Source of the DNA: Pythium myriotylum
Taxonomy: Eukaryota; Oomycota; Peronosporomycetes; Pythiales; Pythiaceae
DNA: 64,000 nt
Reading direction: 5' to 3'
NCBI GenBank assembly: GCA_023091665.1
Contig: JALJCQ010000015.1
Coordinates: forward strand, 1-64,000
Numbering within the stretch: position 1 is the first letter of the stretch; each line of letters begins with the position of its first letter. The notes under the pieces are model-generated. The model saw only the letters and a program-made list of their open reading frames with translations, did no database searches and was not told where the DNA came from. Made by a program: the position numbers and the translations under genes. Shown piece after piece: positions 42,070 to 52,235 of the stretch.

Positions 42070-44758
42070 CTAGGGCCGCGACACCGTTGACAGACGTGAG
42101 CTGGAGAACCGCTTCGTCGTCGGAGAAGTACAAGCCGCACGTGCGAAGATACTCGAGGTCGTCGAGAAGCTCGCCTTGCCACTGGATCTTCTCCCACACG
42201 GCGAAGATCTGCGCGCCCAAGTCGGAGCGCAGCAGTGCCAACAGCACGTTGGGGTGGAGCAAACGACCGTTGAGTGCTGGAATCCACCCGACTGGAGCTC
42301 CGGTGAGGCGGTGGATCCACATGTCGCTCTGGAAGATCTGCGGCGCCGTGCACATGAGCATCAACTCGAACAACGAGAGCGCGCACGTGGCTCGCAAGAG
42401 CGCCGACATCCGCTCATCACGATACCACCGTCCCGTCATCTTGAAGATGTCATTGCGATCCTTCGGCAGCTTCTCACCGTAGTGCGCAGCCCACTTGTGC
42501 GCGAAGGTCGTACACGAGTTTGGATCAGTCGCGCTCAACACACGATTGATCATGTGGAGCTGTGCGAGTTCCTTGACGTTGCCGCTGAGGTCACTCATCT
42601 CACCGAGCAGCACGGAGTTGAACGCGAGCGGAGACTTCCCACCTGCAAGATGGCCGATCGTGTCCGGGTTGGCCGTGTTGCGGAGAGTCTTCCGAAGTGA
42701 TTCCGCACGAACGTCCGCTGCAGCGATATGGTTCGACTGGAGCTGGAGGTCGGCGGTGGGCTCGGTCGTCTCGAGTTCGGCGAGGATCTCTTGGATTGAC
42801 GTCGGTTCCTTCGTCTTCATGACCAGAGTGTGGTGCTTGGTCAAGAAGTGACTCGACTCCTTGCTGGTCTTGATCGTGTCGGGACCCTTGACCTTGCGAG
42901 GCACGACCTGGAACCGCGGCAGGCTCGACTCGTTGAGCGCCGCATTGCAGCAGTCGAGTTCGAACTCGATGGAGTTCAACACTTCGAAGTAGTTGCTTGT
43001 CGCGATGCCTTGCACGGGCTTCGGTCGCGCCTTCTGTAACATGTCGGCAAAGTCGTCGGCGTAACGCGAGCGCTTGCCCTTGGACTTGGTCGATTTGGTT
43101 CCGTTTTCCGGACGATCTGCGTTGGACGCGGACAGACCGAGCGGCGGTGGCGGCGGCGGCAGAGACTTGGCTCCAGGCTGCGGACTACCCGGAGGCGTCA
43201 ACAGCGATCCCGCGTGCGTACCGACCGAGATGACGCTTGCAGAGTCTTGCGACTTGGACTCCGCTTGCGAGACACCGTTCTTCACCGCGTCTGCGTACGA
43301 AGTCGGAGCAGCCGGCTCGGACGGTTGCACTGGTGCTGGCGGAGTAGGCTGGTTGATCTTGTCCAAGTCCAAAGCGTGTGGCGACACCTGACCGAAACCA
43401 CGTCGCTGGGACGGGAACGCGGCGTCGCGCGCCAAAGCTGGGTACATGCGGTTGCCGAAGATGACTTGGTCGCACGTGAAGCCTTGCACACACAGCGCTC
43501 GTGGGCACGTCGCACTTCGAAAGTAGACGCGCCACGTTGCTGTCGTCATTCCGGACGCGAGGTTGACGTCGCGGAACGTGTCGTAAATCGGCTCGCTGCC
43601 GATGTCGAAGAACGCGCGCAGAAGACCTTCGTTGTCGAAGTTGCTGTCGACGCTCGAGATGTCGATGTAGAAGCGATCGGCGAGGACGTCGAAGTCTTGG
43701 AACATGTACTTGCCACCGAGGATCTTGACTTCCTGACGCGCAAGGCGTTCGCACGCAGCACGTGACTTGACCTTGACGCGGATTTCTCCGCCACGACCCT
43801 TGGAGATCTGGCCGAGTTCTTGAAGCTTGATCTGCTCGGTGACCACGGGGTTCCCGTTGTCCTTGAGAAAAGACGCCATGATCTTGTTGATGCCGGTACG
43901 CTCGAACGCGCGACCAGTGTCGATGGTCATCACGTAACGAGCGCGCGGGAGCTCGTACGGGCGCGCTTGTTCAACTGACGTGAAGAGCGAGGCCCAGTCG
44001 CCACCGTTCTCGTACAGCGCGTCAATCGCTTCGATATCCGCAGCACACGGTCGAGGCAGCACCACACGACTGGTCGCCGAGACGGGAGTTCTGTCACGGC
44101 GAATCTCGGTTGGACGGCGTAGAAGAGCACCAAGCGAAGGCGTCGCACCTGCCGCACTGGCAGGCGGTTGCTGAGCATCCGGAATCGGATCCGGGGTCGA
44201 ATCAGTCGTAGTCGAGTCTTCAACAGTTGATTCGTCGGGGCTTGAGGCGAGACTGAGCTGGAGCGAGGTCGCCGCCATCATCAAGTCGTCGTCGTCACCG
44301 TCGCCACCGGAGACAGCAGTAGTCCCAGTGTTCGCGGGCGAGTCGGTCGAACTGGAAAGCGCAACGGAGATCTCGACACCAGACGCCACCGGAGCGGAGC
44401 CTGTCACGAGCACCGTCATACCGGCACCGACATCCACGATGCGGGCGGTAGAGGCGGGTCCGTCGGCGGTTGAAGGAGCGTCGGCGTCGTCGACCGCGGA
44501 GGTAGCCGTCGTGCCGGAGCTGACTGGGGCTTGCGCATTCACTGACTTCGAAGTCACGTGAGATACGGGCGCAGGCGTCGCAGAGTCGTCGGCAGTGTTA
44601 CTGGCACCATCCAGACCAGATGGTGGCTCACAATGCGTGAGACTTCCCGAATCTTGTGCAGAGACGGGACGGAGCAGCTGCGCGGGAGGGTTCTCACCCA
44701 CAAAGTCGAGGTCGGAGGGGGATGGGCGAGCCGAGTCGATCTGGTTCGCTGGCTTCAT
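42041..44758 (-). CDS. E3 ORF1: gag-like RNA-binding protein
   Basis: 905 residues, colinear with E2 ORF1. It has one Asp to Gly change in the acidic run (GGDGDDDD), an E1-like GTTATSAV segment near residue 82, Asn instead of Ser at DNGNPVV, and a different C-terminal end (PLCLNC). The RRM-like centre and the SYADAV motif are unchanged. It overlaps ORF2 by 29 nt. Confidence 0.9.
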   Translation of the reverse strand: MKPANQIDSARPSPSDLDFVGENPPAQLLRPVSAQDSGSLTHCEPPSGLDGASNTADDSATPAPVSHVTSKSVNAQAPVSSGTTATSAVDDADAPSTADGPASTARIVDVGAGMTVLVTGSAPVASGVEISVALSSSTDSPANTGTTAVSGGDGDDDDLMMAATSLQLSLASSPDESTVEDSTTTDSTPDPIPDAQQPPASAAGATPSLGALLRRPTEIRRDRTPVSATSRVVLPRPCAADIEAIDALYENGGDWASLFTSVEQARPYELPRARYVMTIDTGRAFERTGINKIMASFLKDNGNPVVTEQIKLQELGQISKGRGGEIRVKVKSRAACERLARQEVKILGGKYMFQDFDVLADRFYIDISSVDSNFDNEGLLRAFFDIGSEPIYDTFRDVNLASGMTTATWRVYFRSATCPRALCVQGFTCDQVIFGNRMYPALARDAAFPSQRRGFGQVSPHALDLDKINQPTPPAPVQPSEPAAPTSYADAVKNGVSQAESKSQDSASVISVGTHAGSLLTPPGSPQPGAKSLPPPPPPLGLSASNADRPENGTKSTKSKGKRSRYADDFADMLQKARPKPVQGIATSNYFEVLNSIEFELDCCNAALNESSLPRFQVVPRKVKGPDTIKTSKESSHFLTKHHTLVMKTKEPTSIQEILAELETTEPTADLQLQSNHIAAADVRAESLRKTLRNTANPDTIGHLAGGKSPLAFNSVLLGEMSDLSGNVKELAQLHMINRVLSATDPNSCTTFAHKWAAHYGEKLPKDRNDIFKMTGRWYRDERMSALLRATCALSLFELMLMCTAPQIFQSDMWIHRLTGAPVGWIPALNGRLLHPNVLLALLRSDLGAQIFAVWEKIQWQGELLDDLEYLRTCGLYFSDDEAVLQLTSVNGVAALGAGPLCLNC

Positions 44759-44853
44759 CTTCGTTCGACGGGAAGGCTGGGAGGCTGGTTGGCTGGTTAC
44801 TTCGGCTGTTTGCTTGGATCGACTTGTGCTCGACGAGGCAAAACGAGAAGTGA

Positions 44854-44926
44854 GCCCGTCTAGCTCAGTCGGTAGAGCGCACGACTCTTAATCGTGTGGT
44901 CGTGGGTTCGAGCCCCACGGTGGGTG
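44854..44926 (+). tRNA. tRNA-Lys(CTT), array copy 22
   Basis: Complete tRNA right of E3, GA at the junction. Ser/Gly unit. Confidence 0.95.
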
Positions 44927-45762
44927 TTTCCTTTTCCTTTTGCCCCTCTTTTCTTCACCCGTCGACACCATCCAGCCGTCGCTCTCCTCTTCGCCTTGCT
45001 TGCTCTTCCGTCGCCTCGCCTCGAAAATCCATCCTTTCTCTCTCCTTCGACCTTCCTGCCCTGCCGTTCTCGTACATCCTACCGCGTACCTCTTCCTGCT
45101 TTGGCGCTGCTTCACACTCTTGTCAACGGACCTCACATCGGACAAAACGAGCACAGCGCACACCACACTACGCCGTAGCTCTCGACCACCTTCTCAGCCT
45201 CACAAAGTACAAGACGATGAGTGAGAGCACGGCCGAGAGCAAGCTCGAGACCAAGAGCAAGCGCGAGCACAAGACCACGCCCGAGACCAAGACCAAGAGC
45301 AAGCCCGAGACCAAGGCCAAGACCAAAACCAAGACGGCTCCACTCCACGCCGCCACCTCGCGAGCGACGCCATCACTCCACACTGCGTGGTGCATCCGCC
45401 GACGCGATTGTCTCGATCGTCTCGATCGACCCCGGACCCGAACGACATTCGGACATTCGGGCATTCGGGCATTCGGACATTTGGTCAGGTGCGCTCGCGT
45501 GCGCACGTGACAGAGTGCGCGGGTGACTGTTGTTGTTGTTGTGAGGGTGCGAGAAGGAGATAGAAGTGAAGCAATGTTTGTGGGGTGTTTGTATTGTATT
45601 TGTGTGTGATGTTTGAAGGCGGGCGGCGGTAGCGTGGTGTTTGTGTGGTTGTTGGGGTGTGTTGTGTGGTGTGAGGGTGTGTGTGGGCGCGTTGTGGTGG
45701 TTGTGGCGTGTGTGTGTTTGTGCGTGGTATGTGTACTGAAATGTGATAGGTAGGTGGTGTAA

Positions 45763-45835
45763 GCCCGTCTAGCTCAGTCGGTAGAGCGCACGACTCTTAA
45801 TCGTGTGGTCGTGGGTTCGAGCCCCACGGTGGGTG
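45763..45835 (+). tRNA. tRNA-Lys(CTT), array copy 23
   Basis: Full copy identical to copy 1; Ser/Gly unit. Confidence 0.95.
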
Positions 45836-46671
45836 TTTCCTTTTCCTTTTGCCCCTCTTTTCTTCACCCGTCGACACCATCCAGCCGTCGCTCTCCTCTT
45901 CGCCTTGCTTGCTCTTCCGTCGCCTCGCCTCGAAAATCCATCCTTTCTCTCTCCTTCGACCTTCCTGCCCTGCCGTTCTCGTACATCCTACCGCGTACCT
46001 CTTCCTGCTTTGGCGCTGCTTCACACTCTTGTCAACGGACCTCACATCGGACAAAACGAGCACAGCGCACACCACACTACGCCGTAGCTCTCGACCACCT
46101 TCTCAGCCTCACAAAGTACAAGACGATGAGTGAGAGCACGGCCGAGAGCAAGCTCGAGACCAAGAGCAAGCGCGAGCACAAGACCACGCCCGAGACCAAG
46201 ACCAAGAGCAAGCCCGAGACCAAGGCCAAGACCAAAACCAAGACGGCTCCACTCCACGCCGCCACCTCGCGAGCGACGCCATCACTCCACACTGCGTGGT
46301 GCATCCGCCGACGCGATTGTCTCGATCGTCTCGATCGACCCCGGACCCGAACGACATTCGGACATTCGGGCATTCGGGCATTCGGACATTTGGTCAGGTG
46401 CGCTCGCGTGCGCACGTGACAGAGTGCGCGGGTGACTGTTGTTGTTGTTGTGAGGGTGCGAGAAGGAGATAGAAGTGAAGCAATGTTTGTGGGGTGTTTG
46501 TATTGTATTTGTGTGTGATGTTTGAAGGCGGGCGGCGGTAGCGTGGTGTTTGTGTGGTTGTTGGGGTGTGTTGTGTGGTGTGAGGGTGTGTGTGGGCGCG
46601 TTGTGGTGGTTGTGGCGTGTGTGTGTTTGTGCGTGGTATGTGTACTGAAATGTGATAGGTAGGTGGTGTAA

Positions 46672-46687
46672 GCCCGTCTAGCTCAGT
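46672..46687 (+). pseudogene. Partial tRNA-Lys left of B4
   Basis: tRNA nt 1-16 then the element tail. On its right B4 is followed by another partial tRNA (47482), not a complete one. Confidence 0.92.
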
Positions 46688-47481
46688 TTCAAGGCGTCTG
46701 TATTGCTGCACTAGCATTTACGACTGACTTCTAACTGCTCGCTAATCCCGTGCGGGTTCTATGTTGCTAAGGTTCGGTTGAGTCTCGTGGTTGGCTGGTC
46801 GGTTTGTGCTGAGAGGATGAATCCTTGCGTCATGGTTCGTTGGGTTGTTGAGGTTGTTGTTCTGTTGTCGTTGAAGCTGGGTACTGGGTTAACTTGACCT
46901 TCATTTGCTGGTTTGCTGGTATGTTGATGCTGGGTGAGTTGAGTGTTGGTTGGGTTGAAGCTGGGTTGGCTGAATGCCGGTTGGGTTGATGCTGGGTTGC
47001 TTGAATGCTGGTTGGGTTGAGGTTGGTGTCGGTGAGTGCTGGTTGGGTTGAGGTTGGTGTCGGTGAGTGCTGGTTGGGTTGAGGTTGGTGTCGGTGAGTG
47101 TTGGTTACCCAACGGTCTCGTGAGTGAAGGTTGGTGGCTGGGTGCCGTGAGTGTTGGTCACGGCGTGGGTTGATCAGCGGTGGGTTGATATTAGAGTCGA
47201 CCGGGTGGCCGAGCTCTGGCGCGCGCTCTCCATGTGGTGAATGTCGGCTCTCCCGATGAAGCCGAAGGAAGCACGCATGGGATGCCGACTGGTCGGCGCG
47301 GTGGCGGCAGCGTCCCGATGCCAAGCTTCTTGCGCTTGGTCTTGGCTCTCGCAGCACCCTTGGTCATGGCGACTGGGTGTGGAGAGGGTCGGGGGTGATG
47401 GGCTGGCAGCTGGGCTGGGTGCTTGGACTGGACACTTCTGGACTTGGTCACTTGAGGGGTAGCGAGCAAATTGCGAAGTGG
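46687..47481 (-). mobile_element. Non-autonomous retroelement B4 (first of a head-to-tail triplet)
   Basis: 810-bp module with six minisatellite units and the shared 18-bp tail. Its 5' junction reads AAGT-GG before the next partial tRNA. B4, B5 and B6 look identical apart from the junction dinucleotide. Confidence 0.88.
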
Positions 47482-47497
47482 GCCCGTCTAGCTCAGT
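47482..47497 (+). pseudogene. Partial tRNA-Lys between B4 and B5
   Basis: tRNA nt 1-16 sandwiched between two B elements, as expected if B5 inserted into the tRNA restored by B4, or if the pair arose by duplication. Confidence 0.92.
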
Positions 47498-48291
47498 TTC
47501 AAGGCGTCTGTATTGCTGCACTAGCATTTACGACTGACTTCTAACTGCTCGCTAATCCCGTGCGGGTTCTATGTTGCTAAGGTTCGGTTGAGTCTCGTGG
47601 TTGGCTGGTCGGTTTGTGCTGAGAGGATGAATCCTTGCGTCATGGTTCGTTGGGTTGTTGAGGTTGTTGTTCTGTTGTCGTTGAAGCTGGGTACTGGGTT
47701 AACTTGACCTTCATTTGCTGGTTTGCTGGTATGTTGATGCTGGGTGAGTTGAGTGTTGGTTGGGTTGAAGCTGGGTTGGCTGAATGCCGGTTGGGTTGAT
47801 GCTGGGTTGCTTGAATGCTGGTTGGGTTGAGGTTGGTGTCGGTGAGTGCTGGTTGGGTTGAGGTTGGTGTCGGTGAGTGCTGGTTGGGTTGAGGTTGGTG
47901 TCGGTGAGTGTTGGTTACCCAACGGTCTCGTGAGTGAAGGTTGGTGGCTGGGTGCCGTGAGTGTTGGTCACGGCGTGGGTTGATCAGCGGTGGGTTGATA
48001 TTAGAGTCGACCGGGTGGCCGAGCTCTGGCGCGCGCTCTCCATGTGGTGAATGTCGGCTCTCCCGATGAAGCCGAAGGAAGCACGCATGGGATGCCGACT
48101 GGTCGGCGCGGTGGCGGCAGCGTCCCGATGCCAAGCTTCTTGCGCTTGGTCTTGGCTCTCGCAGCACCCTTGGTCATGGCGACTGGGTGTGGAGAGGGTC
48201 GGGGGTGATGGGCTGGCAGCTGGGCTGGGTGCTTGGACTGGACACTTCTGGACTTGGTCACTTGAGGGGTAGCGAGCAAATTGCGAAGTGG
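47497..48291 (-). mobile_element. Non-autonomous retroelement B5 (middle of triplet)
   Basis: 810-bp module, sequence like B4, including the GG junction dinucleotide. The identical junction in B4 and B5 favours tandem duplication over two independent insertions. Confidence 0.88.
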
Positions 48292-48307
48292 GCCCGTCTA
48301 GCTCAGT
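48292..48307 (+). pseudogene. Partial tRNA-Lys between B5 and B6
   Basis: tRNA nt 1-16 between two B elements, preceded by AAGTG-G. Confidence 0.92.
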
Positions 48308-49101
48308 TTCAAGGCGTCTGTATTGCTGCACTAGCATTTACGACTGACTTCTAACTGCTCGCTAATCCCGTGCGGGTTCTATGTTGCTAAGGTTCGGTTG
48401 AGTCTCGTGGTTGGCTGGTCGGTTTGTGCTGAGAGGATGAATCCTTGCGTCATGGTTCGTTGGGTTGTTGAGGTTGTTGTTCTGTTGTCGTTGAAGCTGG
48501 GTACTGGGTTAACTTGACCTTCATTTGCTGGTTTGCTGGTATGTTGATGCTGGGTGAGTTGAGTGTTGGTTGGGTTGAAGCTGGGTTGGCTGAATGCCGG
48601 TTGGGTTGATGCTGGGTTGCTTGAATGCTGGTTGGGTTGAGGTTGGTGTCGGTGAGTGCTGGTTGGGTTGAGGTTGGTGTCGGTGAGTGCTGGTTGGGTT
48701 GAGGTTGGTGTCGGTGAGTGTTGGTTACCCAACGGTCTCGTGAGTGAAGGTTGGTGGCTGGGTGCCGTGAGTGTTGGTCACGGCGTGGGTTGATCAGCGG
48801 TGGGTTGATATTAGAGTCGACCGGGTGGCCGAGCTCTGGCGCGCGCTCTCCATGTGGTGAATGTCGGCTCTCCCGATGAAGCCGAAGGAAGCACGCATGG
48901 GATGCCGACTGGTCGGCGCGGTGGCGGCAGCGTCCCGATGCCAAGCTTCTTGCGCTTGGTCTTGGCTCTCGCAGCACCCTTGGTCATGGCGACTGGGTGT
49001 GGAGAGGGTCGGGGGTGATGGGCTGGCAGCTGGGCTGGGTGCTTGGACTGGACACTTCTGGACTTGGTCACTTGAGGGGTAGCGAGCAAATTGCGAAGTG
49101 A
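48307..49101 (-). mobile_element. Non-autonomous retroelement B6 (last of triplet)
   Basis: 810-bp module like B4/B5 but with the common GA junction dinucleotide before a complete tRNA at 49102. Confidence 0.88.
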
Positions 49102-49174
49102 GCCCGTCTAGCTCAGTCGGTAGAGCGCACGACTCTTAATCGTGTGGTCGTGGGTTCGAGCCCCACGGTGGGTG
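49102..49174 (+). tRNA. tRNA-Lys(CTT), array copy 24
   Basis: Complete tRNA right of the B triplet. Downstream T-runs are TTTT then CCC-TTT, so the second terminator run is weakened. Ser/Gly unit. Confidence 0.95.
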
Positions 49175-50010
49175 TTTCCTTTTCCCTTTGCCCCTCTTTT
49201 CTTCACCCGTCGACACCATCCAGCCGTCGCTCTCCTCTTCGCCTTGCTTGCTCTTCCGTCGCCTCGCCTCGAAAATCCATCCTTTCTCTCTCCTTCGACC
49301 TTCCTGCCCTGCCGTTCTCGTACATCCTACCGCGTACCTCTTCCTGCTTTGGCGCTGCTTCACACTCTTGTCAACGGACCTCACATCGGACAAAACGAGC
49401 ACAGCGCACACCACACTACGCCGTAGCTCTCGACCACCTTCTCAGCCTCACAAAGTACAAGACGATGAGTGAGAGCACGGCCGAGAGCAAGCTCGAGACC
49501 AAGAGCAAGCGCGAGCACAAGACCACGCCCGAGACCAAGACCAAGAGCAAGCCCGAGACCAAGGCCAAGACCAAAACCAAGACGGCTCCACTCCACGCCG
49601 CCACCTCGCGAGCGACGCCATCACTCCACACTGCGTGGTGCATCCGCCGACGCGATTGTCTCGATCGTCTCGATCGACCCCGGACCCGAACGACATTCGG
49701 ACATTCGGGCATTCGGGCATTCGGACATTTGGTCAGGTGCGCTCGCGTGCGCACGTGACAGAGTGCGCGGGTGACTGTTGTTGTTGTTGTGAGGGTGCGA
49801 GAAGGAGATAGAAGTGAAGCAATGTTTGTGGGGTGTTTGTATTGTATTTGTGTGTGATGTTTGAAGGCGGGCGGCGGTAGCGTGGTGTTTGTGTGGTTGT
49901 TGGGGTGTGTTGTGTGGTGTGAGGGTGTGTGTGGGCGCGTTGTGGTGGTTGTGGCGTGTGTGTGTTTGTGCGTGGTATGTGTACTGAAATGTGATAGGTA
50001 GGTGGTGTAA

Positions 50011-50083
50011 GCCCGTCTAGCTCAGTCGGTAGAGCGCACGACTCTTAATCGTGTGGTCGTGGGTTCGAGCCCCACGGTGGGTG
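50011..50083 (+). tRNA. tRNA-Lys(CTT), array copy 25
   Basis: Full copy identical to copy 1, with the same weakened second T-run as copy 24. Ser/Gly unit. Confidence 0.95.
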
Positions 50084-50919
50084 TTTCCTTTTCCCTTTGC
50101 CCCTCTTTTCTTCACCCGTCGACACCATCCAGCCGTCGCTCTCCTCTTCGCCTTGCTTGCTCTTCCGTCGCCTCGCCTCGAAAATCCATCCTTTCTCTCT
50201 CCTTCGACCTTCCTGCCCTGCCGTTCTCGTACATCCTACCGCGTACCTCTTCCTGCTTTGGCGCTGCTTCACACTCTTGTCAACGGACCTCACATCGGAC
50301 AAAACGAGCACAGCGCACACCACACTACGCCGTAGCTCTCGACCACCTTCTCAGCCTCACAAAGTACAAGACGATGAGTGAGAGCACGGCCGAGAGCAAG
50401 CTCGAGACCAAGAGCAAGCGCGAGCACAAGACCACGCCCGAGACCAAGACCAAGAGCAAGCCCGAGACCAAGGCCAAGACCAAAACCAAGACGGCTCCAC
50501 TCCACGCCGCCACCTCGCGAGCGACGCCATCACTCCACACTGCGTGGTGCATCCGCCGACGCGATTGTCTCGATCGTCTCGATCGACCCCGGACCCGAAC
50601 GACATTCGGACATTCGGGCATTCGGGCATTCGGACATTTGGTCAGGTGCGCTCGCGTGCGCACGTGACAGAGTGCGCGGGTGACTGTTGTTGTTGTTGTG
50701 AGGGTGCGAGAAGGAGATAGAAGTGAAGCAATGTTTGTGGGGTGTTTGTATTGTATTTGTGTGTGATGTTTGAAGGCGGGCGGCGGTAGCGTGGTGTTTG
50801 TGTGGTTGTTGGGGTGTGTTGTGTGGTGTGAGGGTGTGTGTGGGCGCGTTGTGGTGGTTGTGGCGTGTGTGTGTTTGTGCGTGGTATGTGTACTGAAATG
50901 TGATAGGTAGGTGGTGTAA

Positions 50920-50992
50920 GCCCGTCTAGCTCAGTCGGTAGAGCGCACGACTCTTAATCGTGTGGTCGTGGGTTCGAGCCCCACGGTGGGTG
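50920..50992 (+). tRNA. tRNA-Lys(CTT), array copy 26
   Basis: Full copy with normal T-runs. Ser/Gly unit, the last before E4. Confidence 0.95.
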
Positions 50993-51828
50993 TTTCCTTT
51001 TCCTTTTGCCCCTCTTTTCTTCACCCGTCGACACCATCCAGCCGTCGCTCTCCTCTTCGCCTTGCTTGCTCTTCCGTCGCCTCGCCTCGAAAATCCATCC
51101 TTTCTCTCTCCTTCGACCTTCCTGCCCTGCCGTTCTCGTACATCCTACCGCGTACCTCTTCCTGCTTTGGCGCTGCTTCACACTCTTGTCAACGGACCTC
51201 ACATCGGACAAAACGAGCACAGCGCACACCACACTACGCCGTAGCTCTCGACCACCTTCTCAGCCTCACAAAGTACAAGACGATGAGTGAGAGCACGGCC
51301 GAGAGCAAGCTCGAGACCAAGAGCAAGCGCGAGCACAAGACCACGCCCGAGACCAAGACCAAGAGCAAGCCCGAGACCAAGGCCAAGACCAAAACCAAGA
51401 CGGCTCCACTCCACGCCGCCACCTCGCGAGCGACGCCATCACTCCACACTGCGTGGTGCATCCGCCGACGCGATTGTCTCGATCGTCTCGATCGACCCCG
51501 GACCCGAACGACATTCGGACATTCGGGCATTCGGGCATTCGGACATTTGGTCAGGTGCGCTCGCGTGCGCACGTGACAGAGTGCGCGGGTGACTGTTGTT
51601 GTTGTTGTGAGGGTGCGAGAAGGAGATAGAAGTGAAGCAATGTTTGTGGGGTGTTTGTATTGTATTTGTGTGTGATGTTTGAAGGCGGGCGGCGGTAGCG
51701 TGGTGTTTGTGTGGTTGTTGGGGTGTGTTGTGTGGTGTGAGGGTGTGTGTGGGCGCGTTGTGGTGGTTGTGGCGTGTGTGTGTTTGTGCGTGGTATGTGT
51801 ACTGAAATGTGATAGGTAGGTGGTGTAA

Positions 51829-51844
51829 GCCCGTCTAGCTCAGT
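51829..51844 (+). pseudogene. Partial tRNA-Lys left of E4
   Basis: tRNA nt 1-16 then the E4 tail; partner tRNA at 59187. Confidence 0.93.
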
Positions 51845-52026
51845 TTCAAGGCGTCTGTATTAACTAAAATTAATGCGACTATGACTACTCTAATCTACCT
51901 CGTCGATGAATATTATACACTTGACTAGTATGTGACGAGGCTGGGAGCTTCAATTGTTGAGTTGTTGGTTGACTTCCGTTGGTCTTGACTGGTCTAGGTA
52001 CTTGTTTTAGCACATCGGTTGGATAA

Positions 52027-52102
52027 CTGCGGTTAGCTCAAATGGTTGTGAGCGTGGACCCCGATGTTGTCGGTCGCGCGGGTTCGATCCCCACCTCGGG
52101 GA
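52027..52102 (+). ncRNA. tRNA-like sequence in the E4 3' UTR (antisense)
   Basis: Same A-box/D-stem and B-box/T-arm module as E2, with one change (A to G in the D-loop side, TTGTGAGC). Confidence 0.55.
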
Positions 52103-52235
52103 GGTTTCTTGTGCTAGTGGTTTCGCTTGACTTCGGTCGCGAAGGTACGCTCTGATTCCAAAACGAGGTTGGTTTCGAGCCAGTATTGAAAGCAAGCACC
52201 CGCACTGAAGAAGAAGAAACGGCAGGAAATCGCTT

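Larger units (their letters stand above)
37505..44853 (-). mobile_element. L1-like retrotransposon E3, apparently intact, divergent 3' UTR
   Basis: Minus-strand element with the same layout and tRNA target as E2. Its module is 7364 bp against 7358 for E2. The terminal ~180 bp of the 3' end is close to E2, but the part nearer ORF2 (about 37690-37890) has diverged strongly while keeping a tRNA-like core and a GAA run. Both ORFs are full length. E3 therefore represents a second lineage, or a recombinant, of the same family. Confidence 0.94.
44854..46671 (+). repeat. Tandem 909-bp tRNA-Lys units 22-23
   Basis: Two Ser/Gly units start at 44854 and 45763, between E3 and the B4-B6 stack. Confidence 0.95.
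49102..51828 (+). repeat. Tandem 909-bp tRNA-Lys units 24-26
   Basis: Three Ser/Gly units start at 49102, 50011 and 50920. The first two share the T-to-C change in the second T-run; the third has the usual sequence. Confidence 0.96.
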
